NCBI GenBank assembly: GCA_020465985.1
Contig: JAANYP010004794.1
Span: 1-64,000 of the forward strand
Source: Centrapalus pauciflorus
Lineage: Eukaryota > Streptophyta > Magnoliopsida > Asterales > Asteraceae
DNA length: 64,000 nt
Direction of reading: 5' to 3'
Shown here piece by piece: positions 54,100 to 64,000 of the stretch; within the stretch, counting starts at the first letter, position 1, and the number at the start of each line of letters is the position of its first letter. The notes under the pieces are model-generated. The model made no database searches. It worked only from the letters and a program-made list of their open reading frames with translations, and was not told the origin of the DNA. Both the position numbers and the translations under genes were made by a program.

Positions 54100-55435
54100 T
54101 GTTTTCATCACGTCTTTTGATTCCCCAGATGTGAACGTTTGTGGTCTTTCCACTGAACGACCACCATCTGCACTTCTTTATTGCCAAACTTTTTGGTCTT
54201 CGAGTCCAGAATACATTCTAGCTCTTCAACCACACGAAGCTTCTCATCAATTTACAGATCAACATGCGGTATATGAACTTCGCTTTCATCAGCTAAGCTT
54301 TTTCGCAAAAGACTAACATGGAATACAGGATGTATTCCAGCTAACTCCGTTGGCAATTCAAGACGATAGGAATGATTCCCTATATTTTCAACGATCTTGA
54401 ACGGACCAATGAATCTCGGAGCTAGCCTTATTTCTCTTTATGAATCGAACCACATTCTTCATTGGGGATACTTTCAGCATCACCCAATCGTTGACCGCAA
54501 AACTGATCAATCGATGTCGATTGTCGTAGTAAGACTTCTGCCTGCTTAGAGCTTCAAGAATATTCCTTCTGACCAGTTGAATTTTCTCGTGTGTCAACTG
54601 TAGAAGGGCAGGAGCCGCTATTGGCGATTCGCCTGTTTCACGTCAACAGGTGGAAGTTTTACATTTTCTTCTGTATAGAGCTTCTAAAGGAGCCATCTTG
54701 ATAGTGGAATGATAACTGTTGTTCTATGAGAATTCAACAAAAGGTAAATGGTCATCCTAGTTACCACCCAAATCGAGAATGCAGGCACAGAGCATATCTT
54801 TGAGAGTAAGAATAGTACGTTCACTTTGGCCGTCTGCATTAGGGTGATAAGCAGTACTCATGGAAATTCGAGTACCCATCCCGTCTTGCAGAGCTTTCGA
54901 GAATCTCGAAGTGAAACGATTATCACGATCAAAGACAATAGACTTCGGCACACCGTGATGAGAAATGACATCGGTGATGTACATTTGTGTTAGTCTATCA
55001 AGAGAAAACATCTCTTTCATCGGTATGAAATGAACTGACTTCGTTAGACGGTCCATGACAACCCAAATGGAGTCGTGTTGTCTCTTAGTTTTAGGCAATT
55101 TTGTAACGAAGTCCATGGTTATATGCTCCCACTTCCACTCAGGAAACCGGTAGTGGTTGCATATTTCCAAAGGGTTTCTAGTGTTCTGCCTTAATCATTT
55201 GACAGACTCTGCAGCTTTCAATGAATTGACCGATGTCTTTCTTCATTCCTGGCCACCAATAATCAGCTTTAAGATCGAAGTACATCTTTGCGCTGCCAGG
55301 ATGAATGGATAACTTGGACATGTAGGCTTCAAATAGAAGAGTGTTGCGAATAGAACCATACTTTGGAATCCATATTCGGTTTCCCTTGAGACATTGAAGT
55401 CCCAAATGATTCATAGATAGAAATTGCAATTGCAC
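54100..55435 (-). pseudogene. Integrase and chromodomain-like tail of element 7
   Basis: Zinc-binding region: HPGSAKMYFDLKADYWWPGM and CRVCQMIKAEH (55330-55180). The catalytic core at 55170-54757 has WEHITMDFVTKLP, IWVVMDRLTKSVHF, VFDRDNRF and AYHPNADGQSERT, so D, D and E are recognisable. The C-terminal part at 54597-54388 has RQKSYYDNRHR and WVMLKVSPMKNVVRF. After a frameshift, PRFIGPFKIVENIG and a chromodomain-like segment (NKEVQMVVVQWKDHK) follow to about 54100. Several stops separate the parts. Confidence 0.83.
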
Positions 55436-55445
55436 TGTAAGATTT

Positions 55446-55850
55446 TCAGAAGAGATTTTCCTCTTCTTTTACTTTCAGTTGATGATACCCATAACGAAGA
55501 TCAATTTTGGAGAAATAACTTACTCCCTGTAACTGATCAAACAAATCATCGATTCCAGGCAGAGGATACTTGTTTTTTATGGTGACTATGTTCAACTCAC
55601 GATAGTCGATGCACATACGGAGAGTTCCGTCTTTCTTTTTAACGAATAAGGCAGGTGGACCCCACGGAGATGAACTAGGTCTTATGAAACCTTTTTCCAA
55701 CAGATCTTGCAATTGTTTTGACATTTCCTGCATTTCTGCAAGCACAAGTCTGTATGGAGCTCTGTCGATTGGAGCCGCACTAGGAACTAAGTCGATACCT
55801 AATTCGACTTGACGTTCTAGTGGTACCCCAAAGATATCGTCAGGAAATAC
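55446..55850 (-). pseudogene. N-terminal RT fragment of element 7
   Basis: Contains the linker LVPSAAPIDRAPYR (near 55770), LEKGFIRPSSSPWG, FVKKKDGTLRMCIDYRELN and SKIDLRYGYHQLKVKEEE, i.e. the fingers and first palm aspartate (KID). The sequence stops just before the region leading to YxDD and passes into the integrase N-terminus, so it cannot be an active polymerase. Confidence 0.85.
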
Positions 55851-56029
55851 GTCTGGGAACTCGCAAACGATTGGAATATCAGAAATAATTTCTTTCTGTC
55901 TTCGGGGACAGATTTAGATGAGACATAACACAGATACGACTCGTGACCCTTAGACAGATACTTGCACGCTTTCTCAATAGATATAAAGCAATGGGCACCT
56001 TTTCATTTGTTGCCTTTGATTTCCAACAC

Positions 56030-56653
56030 TCAGCTGTTTCGAGACTTGATTCTGATGATTCGGCGGTTGCAGATGATAGTAGATCCATTATTCATCAACC
56101 AGTTCATGCCGACAATGACGTCAAACTCTTTTAATGGAATTGGAATAAGATCAAGATTGAATACTACATTGTTGACAAGTAGAGTGCAATTTCGATACAC
56201 AGAATCAGCCATAACATAATTGTTACTGGTCGTCTCTATATCAAGTATACCGGAGAGCTTCGATGGAGATTTGGATAGTCTTCGAGAAAAAGCAGTCGAT
56301 ATGAATGAACGACTAGTACTGGAATCAAATAGTACGTGAGCAGGGATAGAGTTAAGTAAGAACATAGTTGTAACCACGTCTGGGGTTTCCTTTGCCTCCT
56401 CTACTATGATTTGGAATGCACGAGTTCTAGCAGTTGGCGTTGCAGTTGAACTCCTCATCGTTGAACCACCGGCTGATGATTGTGGTTGTCTTCGACGTCC
56501 GGTACGACACTGATACATGAAGTGTCCACATTTTCCACATTTAGCGCATCCGAGACCTCGCTGGAGACACTCCTCACTACCATGGCCAATTTTGCCACAT
56601 GCATAACATGTAACATCATCGGGATTGCACTGCCCATGTGAGATTTCTTGCAT
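56030..56653 (-). pseudogene. Gag nucleocapsid and protease of element 7
   Basis: A 207-codon frame. Two zinc knuckles, CYACGKIGHGSEEC and CAKCGKCGHFMYQC, lie at residues ~19-50. The retropepsin-like region starts at VLFDSSTSRSFIS (residue ~110), where the usual D-(S/T)-G reads D-S-S, and continues to DLIPIPLKEFDVIVGMNWL. The start codon shown is arbitrary; capsid sequence is absent upstream. Confidence 0.8.
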
Positions 56654-57900
56654 CGTTTACAGAATCTTGGTTCATTAGTGAGGGCATAACATGTAACATC
56701 ATCGGGTGATGGTATAGCATTCCTGCATTATAGTTCGTATAGTCTCGTACGGCTACCGCGTATGCCCATCTTTGCTGATCATAATAGGCGTTTTGGAACG
56801 TTGATGCCCAAATCCCAGTATATATATCATCAATCCTCTCTTCTTGAGTTTCCAATGCCAGATGGAACTCGTCCATCCTCCCCACAGCGTCCTCTTGGAA
56901 GCTACCAATACATAAATTCATTGCATCTAGTCATGAGATTATTTGGGACATGTCAACCCCGCCCTCTGATGCGTTCGCTCGCTCTACTTGGTTGTGCTGC
57001 CATTCTTCCGATTCCTCAGCACTGTATCGTCCCTATGGATCTTTCCTGTCTCTGTGTCAAAAATCTCAAATCTTTGCTTCATGCGCCGAAACACAATGCT
57101 CTGTATCATAGCTGCAGTGATGAAAGTCCCTGATACGGCCCTTGGCACCGATGTAGGAGACATCGCCAACTGTGCGCGCAGAAACACAAAAATAATCCAT
57201 CCATGAGGAATGATCTTCCTCTCCTTTGTATCGTACATCGACCATAGGTCGTTCATCACTACCCATACGAACGAAAGATTTGGTTCTTCGGCTATTAACG
57301 CATAAAGTACTGTCACCTCCTTGTGTCTTATCTTCGTCAAGTCACTGTCCCTTGGGAGGACATTGTTGGTGAAAATCTTGTGTAGTACCTTAGCCATAGA
57401 GGTGTATCCAGCAGTTGTGTTGTAGTTTACTTTCAAATTTTCTGCTAGTTGAGTAGCCCATTCCGGTTCCCACGTTAGGTCAATTGTGCATCCGTTTTGT
57501 ACTCAAAATTGAACATCCGGGCATCATGAATGCCAATCCCGATATCTATATTAAATATATCCCGTAAAGCCCGTGTAGTCATCGAAAATTCATGACCACC
57601 AACCTTGCCAAATGTAAAGTCTCTGGATATCGACCTTGTTCGCGCCTTAAAGTCGACATCCATTCTACTTCTTCATCTTGGTATATATTCTCTCCACCGA
57701 GTCCAATACTGCTTTCCACCCCCAAACAGCGAAATTTGTGCACTCCCCAAACTCCTCGAATCCGTCTTTTTTAACCCTGTTTTCTACCAATACTTTCCCG
57801 AGAATTTCTTGGTTATGAACTACTGTTGGCGGATGTTCGCAGGGTGTTGTGACACTAACTTCGAGGAGTCTCATTCCACTCTCGGTCGAGTGGAAGAGTT
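56616..57900 (-). pseudogene. Decayed ORF resembling plant transposon-protein domain
   Basis: Minus-strand pieces in order: 57874-57665 (FEEFGECTNFAVWGWKAVLD), 57663-57475 (LRDIFNIDIGIGIHDARMF), 57436-56984 (LPRDSDLTKIRHKEVTVLYA, IIPHGWIIFVFLRAQL, FEIFDTETGKIHRDD) and 56921-56616 (heptad-like LALETQEERIDDIYTGIW). The layout resembles the 'putative plant transposon protein' domain found in ORFs associated with plant retroelements; this assignment is from pattern memory and uncertain. Stops separate all pieces. It joins the Gag of element 7 near 56620-56700. Confidence 0.45.
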
Positions 57901-58031
57901 AGGGCCTTCACTTACTTGTTGTCTTCTTCGCCTTGTCATCTATAATTTACAATATGTTAGTTGCACCTAATTATATCGTTTGCAAGCAACCGTAAATTTC
58001 TAAATTCATCTTTTGTTTCACCTTACCGCAT

Positions 58032-58033
<2 letters not shown>

Positions 58034-58117
<84 letters not shown>
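58034..58117. repeat. (AT)n microsatellite, left of inverted-repeat element
   Basis: An uninterrupted AT dinucleotide run of about 84 bp that ends directly at GGGATCATTG. ORFs across it encode only Tyr-Ile repeats and are artefacts. Confidence 0.97.
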
Positions 58118-59550
<1,433 letters not shown>

Positions 59551-61216
59551 AAGCATAACATGGATTAAGATAATCTTTTCCAAATATTGCTACTTCCATA
59601 TGTTTCATGATGTTTTTTGAACATGGTTAAATTACGCAAAATGGCAACCTACTTTTTATGACGTTGTCGGAGTTGGATCTACAAATTAACCACGACATAT
59701 TCTTATATTCATGTATCCTTAGTTAATTTGTCTACTTAAACATGCATTAAAAGTCAATAAAAGTCAAAACTGACTTCAAACCTCCATAGAAACTACAAGC
59801 TTCATCTTCATGCAATAAATCAAAAGAAAGCTTACCTTAGATGATTTGTAGTATGAGTGTACGTATAGCTTGGAGTGTTGAACTTTTTGAACCTGATCCC
59901 CAACTTTTGCTCCAAATCTTCCCAACTTGAGTTGAAAACTCAAGAAAAACAACATTGATGTTCAAGATCAAGTTTGGAACAATCATAGGTGGATTGTTTA
60001 AGCAAAAAGGCAAGATTTTTGGTGAAAAATGGGTAGAAACCGGCAGCGCAAGGAGGGGCGGCGTAGGGAAAGTGGTTGTGAAGAGTTGAGTTTGTTTTAC
60101 CCCCTTTTTATTTTGCTGAAACTTCAACGGGACGCACCTGGGGCGCAGCACTGCGCCGGCCGCCGGCAACCGGAGTCTGCTGTCCGGTTCGATTTTTTTT
60201 GTTTGTTTATTCAATAGGGTAAACATAGATCAATTAGATTTTGCAAACTGGTGAAACACTAATCGCTAGGCTAAAAATCTTTAGATTACCAACGATAAGG
60301 TTTCAATGGTACATAAATTAAAGTGGATCAAGACCGACATAAAGCACCCTATGATTATCAACACAAGGCAGTTGAATTCAAATAAAGACACATTGCATTC
60401 CTTAAAATTGAAAGGAAAACCGTTCTTTGTACTTTGAATACTGTTTCGATTTAGGCAACATATTTTTTAAGGACATTTAGGACGTGTACTACGATAACAT
60501 GGAAAACCATACTACAAGTTACGTGACGTGTACAACAATATTTCGATTTAGGATGTGTATTTCCAAAAGTATTTCAAGTTGATGGTTAAACAATCTAAAT
60601 AATTGATATCAGCTTATATTAATGTTCTATCCATCAATGTCTTCCTTTGGACCAGTTTTACATAACACAAGTTGATACTAATTATCAAGTTGTTCACCTA
60701 TGAAATCAAAACACTTTGGAAAATACGCCAACCAGATCAAAACAGTTTTGAACCTAAGTCAAAACATTGACCAAGTCGAAACAGTTTTGAACCTAAATCA
60801 AAACATTGACCAAGTAGACGTCAGTATGGTAATTGCATCAAATTGAATTAATATTCTAAAAGCACACGGCCTAAATATGCTAAAAATATATATACATTGA
60901 AAGTACATATACTATATAGTATTTGGCAATTTTTCATAGTTAACACTAGTATTTAAATTTCAAATCATAATTAAAAAGTATTACCATTAGTAACTTGACA
61001 ATGTGAAGAGTGTACATCACTTGGACCCTTCTGTTCAAGCCAATGACCGATTGGTATATGTACTTCCTCGACTCAACTATGATGCAAGAATAAGAAATTG
61101 GTTCCTACTCGATATATTTAATTTAGCTTTAAGAATAAAATTGGTCGTTTCAAATAGTTCACATTTTACAACATACACCACTTCTGTAAAATTCCATCGT
61201 GTTGTTTTGGGACGTA
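59551..61216. other. Intergenic stretch, no supported gene
   Basis: AT-rich. 59660-60230 resembles the end of a gypsy-type LTR (AAAAGTCAATAAAAGTCAAAACTG, a GC-rich island GGCGCAGCACTGCGCCGG near 60142), but no borders can be fixed; the 129-codon minus ORF there has no motif. A 39-bp direct duplication lies at about 60742-60819 (ACAGTTTTGAACCTAA...). The rest shows nothing I recognise. Confidence 0.4.
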
Positions 61217-61630
61217 TCACAACCCCGTGATGTACAAGCTGGCTGCAAAGACGATATCGCGCTTTATAGCATTTGAAGCGGCTTCCATTTTCTTGTACAA
61301 GGCAGAATTGCCCATTATTGCGGCAGCATTTCTGAATTCCCTGCATGTTTCGTCCAATCGTACAATTGTCCTTACTATAAGGCCTTCTGGGACATCGGTC
61401 AGCTCACATATATCTGCGAACGGAGTGCCCTGCAATCCAAAAGACATTACGACTCCACTCACCTCGATTTATATCAAAAGGATAGTACATGAGATCAACA
61501 CAACTCAACCCCATTTTGTAATTTGTATGAACGATTGGTACTTTTTGTATGTATATACACAATCACAAAGGGCGAAATATGTGACTTAAAAAAGTTTGAA
61601 AAGGCTCAGAAGCTTCATGTGTTCAGTATC

Positions 61631-61693
<63 letters not shown>

Positions 61694-61820
61694 CTTTGCC
61701 CATTCATAAACGACCTCGACAAGTCCAAACTTGAGATTCTCTCGAGCGTACTCTGGAGGCTCGATCTGTATATTGAAATGTGCTTGAAGCTGGCCAAGTT
61801 TGATCGCTGTATCGTACAAC
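61217..61820 (-). CDS. SKI2-type DExH RNA helicase, last two exons
   Basis: Exon 61820-61694 (127 bp; acceptor AGGTAG at 61821, donor AAG|GTTCTC) encodes LYDTAIKLGQLQAHFNIQIE and ends GLVEVVYEWAK. Exon 61429-61217 (acceptor TTGCAG) encodes GTPFADICELTDVPEGLIVR and, after a short gap, NAAAIMGNSALYKKMEAASN and IKRDIVFAASLYITGL, ending TGA. Phases match: the first exon starts with one base of a split codon and ends in phase 0. This is the C-terminal DSHCT region of the cytosolic SKI2 helicase, the exosome cofactor for 3'-5' mRNA decay; MTR4/HEN2 relatives are less similar at these motifs. Upstream exons were not found in the remaining 2.2 kb, so they are either beyond a long intron or missing. 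The reading frame shown is intact. Confidence 0.88.
61631..61691. repeat. (TG)n(AG)n microsatellite in the SKI2 intron
   Basis: TG repeats (61631-61650) followed by AG repeats to 61691. It lies at the 5' end of the 264-bp intron, only two bases from the donor site, giving a CT-rich intron start on the coding strand. Confidence 0.95.
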
Positions 61821-62466
61821 CTACCTCGCATGGAACAATTAGGATCAGATAAGAAAATTAAAGATGTTATTTATTGATGTTGATAGGGTCCAACTGAACC
61901 CAACAGGAACCGAAAATTAAAATTAATTAAAAAACGACAATCTAAACCAGCTTGTTAGATGAATGCAGTTCCATTCAGGTTTCGGACCGAACCAAACCAA
62001 ACCAAACTAAACTGGGAATTGATATTTTAATATTTTATAATGTGTTAATATAACAACCGAATGAATCGCCGGTTATAGCCCAAGGTATAATCGACTTTTT
62101 ACAGTTCCCAAATTATTTTGTTCAAATAGTATGGTATAGTATTAGAGGGCTTTTGGTACGTGGAAGTGTAAAGAACGAAATTGTCTGGGTTTACAAGTTT
62201 TTTTTATCATGTGATAAGAGTATTGATACTCAATGGAAGAGTCATGAATTGAGCTAAATGTAATTTTCATTTCTCATATTTCCTTATGAACATGGAGAGA
62301 AGAAAAAACGTGAAAAGGAACATGGTAGTCAAATCCAATAATTTACAATCAATTTGAATTTTCTTTTTTAGGCAGGTTTTATGGTTTTTCTTTCATTCTC
62401 TATGACGATATTTAGTCATGTGGAAGTTGTAACTATTATTGATTAAAGAAGCTTAGGGTGCGTTTG

Positions 62467-62590
62467 GTACAGAGAAATGAAGACAGAGAAATGGAATTGA
62501 AAAGAAATCTCTTGTTTGTTTAAGGCTGAGAATCAATTAAAGAGAAATAAAACAATTTCATTTCTCTAGTTTTGTTTCTCTCCTCTGTAC
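62467..62590. repeat. Small fold-back (MITE-like) element
   Basis: GTACAGAGAAATG near 62467 has an imperfect inverted partner ending CTCCTCTGTAC at 62590, and the left flank is the common plant repeat string GGGTGCGTTTGGTAC. It may form a ~125-bp imperfect hairpin. The class is uncertain. Confidence 0.45.
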
Positions 62591-62639
62591 AAAGAAATGG
62601 TGAGAATTAGATTTTTCTATTCTCTCCAAAAAAACACGG

Positions 62640-63140
62640 AGAGTTGATTTCTCCTCTCCCTGCCCACTCCCCACCCCCCAAACCTTCCCAGCCAGGTCAT
62701 TTCACCTCTTTCACGTCTCTTCCCCCAAACCCTAGACAAAGCCCTCTCATCTTTCTGACCAGCCACCACCGGTGCCTACTACGGCGGCGAACGGCGACAG
62801 CCAGTGGCGGTGACAGGGGCGGCAAACGAGAGTTCCAAACCCCCAAACCCTCTGATTACAGGTGCGGCGATGCCGCCACTTCTTCTCTCCTTCTCAGGCG
62901 ACACTGTCGCTTCTTCTCCTTCTCAATCGACGGAGGCGGCAGTGGCTTCTCTTCCAGACCTGCCAGTGCTGCTACTCCTTTTCAATCTCACCTACCAATC
63001 GTCTCTCCTCTCTAGCTTCGACGATCTCTAGACCCTCGTCCTTCTGTTCTTCGGCATCGACCAAACCCTCCGATTTCCCAAGGTATCACCATCTTTCTAT
63101 CTCTTTCTCTCTTTCATCTTGCAGATTGTGTGTAGTTATG
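62640..63140 (+). other. CT-rich, leader-like region, possible first exon
   Basis: GC- and CT-rich compared with its surroundings, with AAACCCTAGAC, Ser/Pro-rich open frames in several phases and a possible donor CCCAAG|GTATCA near 63080. It looks like a plant 5' leader or first exon, but the frames give no known protein and no downstream exon was recognised. The strand is a guess. Confidence 0.25.
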
Positions 63141-64000
63141 AACTTCTCTTTGATGTAATATGGTTTAAATCTTTAATTTGTTATGGATCTTTCTTGTTTA
63201 TGAATATCAAATTTGCTATGGATCTTTCTTGGTTTTAGTCACAGATTGTTATTTAATCATAGATTTGTTAACATACTCACAGGTTAATTTCAAATTTGTT
63301 GTTACATAGAGTTGTTAGGATTGTTTTACTTCCTATAGTTTTCATACTCAAAAGTTAGTAACATTTGTTGTCAATTTTTTCTTGTAGTTTTTGTGAAATG
63401 CATAAGTTATGGTAGAGAGTTGGTTGAATACAATATTTATTTGTATTTCCTTCGTGTATATAGAATCTGTTATTTGCATTATTGTTTTGTATGACTACTA
63501 TTGAGTGGTCATCAAATAGCCTACATTTGTCACTATGTGGTATTATTGATGATAAGTATCCATTTTTAGGCATTCATTTAAATTTCACTTTTGTGTAGCA
63601 AATATTTCAACAAAGCTAATGCATCCATTGTTTTGAGGCACTCTTATGCCCTTGTACGTTACTTATTTCTGCATTATCTTTTTAATGCTTCCAGGCAGCC
63701 ACAAGTACAACAGAAACTGAATTGCCTCATACCAAAGTCCCGGTTCTGGTTTTCTATTTTCCTTCGTAAAAGTTGGGGTAAAACAGCAACCGTACAAGTA
63801 CCGTCCAATATAGTTATTGGTTTCAAGTTTTGGTTCAAGTCTGGTACCTTTTAGCTCTGGTTTGTCACACCCCCTACAAATGTTTCACAGCATTGTGTGT
63901 TTAGAGTGATTGTGTTCAAGGTGAATTCTTACACTTCAAAGTAACAAAAGGATGATATTAATGGCAGCATGCTGCAAGTTGCAATGATAGTCATCAAGTA
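63141..64000. other. AT-rich end of window, possible LTR start at 63863
   Basis: No supported ORF. TGTCACACCCCC at 63863 resembles the terminus of the gypsy LTRs seen at 32655 and 38777 and could be an LTR border leaving the window, but similarity fades after ~12 bases. Confidence 0.25.

Larger units (their letters stand above)
54033..56653 (-). mobile_element. Element 7: decayed gypsy chromovirus internal region
   Basis: Minus-strand gag (two zinc knuckles), protease, N-terminal half of RT, then directly integrase and a chromodomain-like tail. Most of RT and all RNase H are missing at about 55440, an internal deletion. No PBS or 5' LTR is found; the 5' side meets an unrelated ORF near 56620-56700. 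Confidence 0.8.

Noticed and set aside
60029..60226. ORFs on both strands near a GC-rich island
   Set aside because: Overlapping frames on both strands with no motif; composition resembles LTR sequence.

Overview
The window is repeat-rich nuclear DNA from a dicot plant, made almost entirely of nested LTR retrotransposons. I infer Asteraceae, because the extra ORF and the chromovirus integrase tail resemble sequences I associate with that family; nothing here proves the species. The only recognisable host gene is the 3' end of a SKI2-type RNA helicase near 61.2-61.8 kb.

Layout. 1-6194: a minus-strand Ty1/copia element of Sirevirus-like build (5' LTR, tRNA-Met PBS, long Gag, Pol running off the left edge). 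6195-9104: a minus-strand fragment of an extra ORF (called ORF3 here), cut at both ends by LTRs of one family. 9105-16600: a second, decayed plus-strand element of that family. 16601-21238: the 3' part of another minus-strand element (ORF3 copy B, PPT, 3' LTR). 21239-32654: a third copia element (plus), with a short LTR, a Gag containing a long coiled coil, an open 1.1k-residue Pol, several PPT-like runs and ORF3 copy C. 32655-41220: a minus-strand Ty3/gypsy chromovirus with ~2.4 kb LTRs and a 451-bp assembly gap. 41325-44110: 3.8 tandem copies of a 740-bp unit. 44220-48468: a copia leader and Gag fragment split by a solo LTR. 48469-56653: a decayed gypsy chromovirus (minus) whose LTR holds another solo LTR. 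56616-57900: a decayed plant-transposon-domain-like ORF. 58034-59550: an inverted-repeat element lying between two (AT)n tracts. 59570-64000: sparse DNA with the SKI2 exons, a small fold-back and a CT-rich leader-like stretch.

The most interesting signals concern the copia elements. (1) ORF3 is present in three diverged copies with a conserved N-terminal region, an acidic centre carrying a conserved basic motif, and a conserved C-terminal region. (2) Both ORF3 copies that keep their 5' end have a branch point and 3' splice site directly before the ATG. About 0.1-0.2 kb further upstream each has a block of exactly 76 nt whose primary sequence is partly conserved and whose hairpin arms differ but still pair. 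(3) Every copia leader carries a dense array of TTCGA-core motifs, each locally homogenised to its own version; one leader and its downstream ORF3 leader share a 22-bp period. (4) In two elements gag and pol are in one frame, separated by the same UAA stop that sits inside a branch-point/acceptor-like sequence.

All calls come from reading the sequence and from family knowledge; no alignments, database searches or structure predictions were run.
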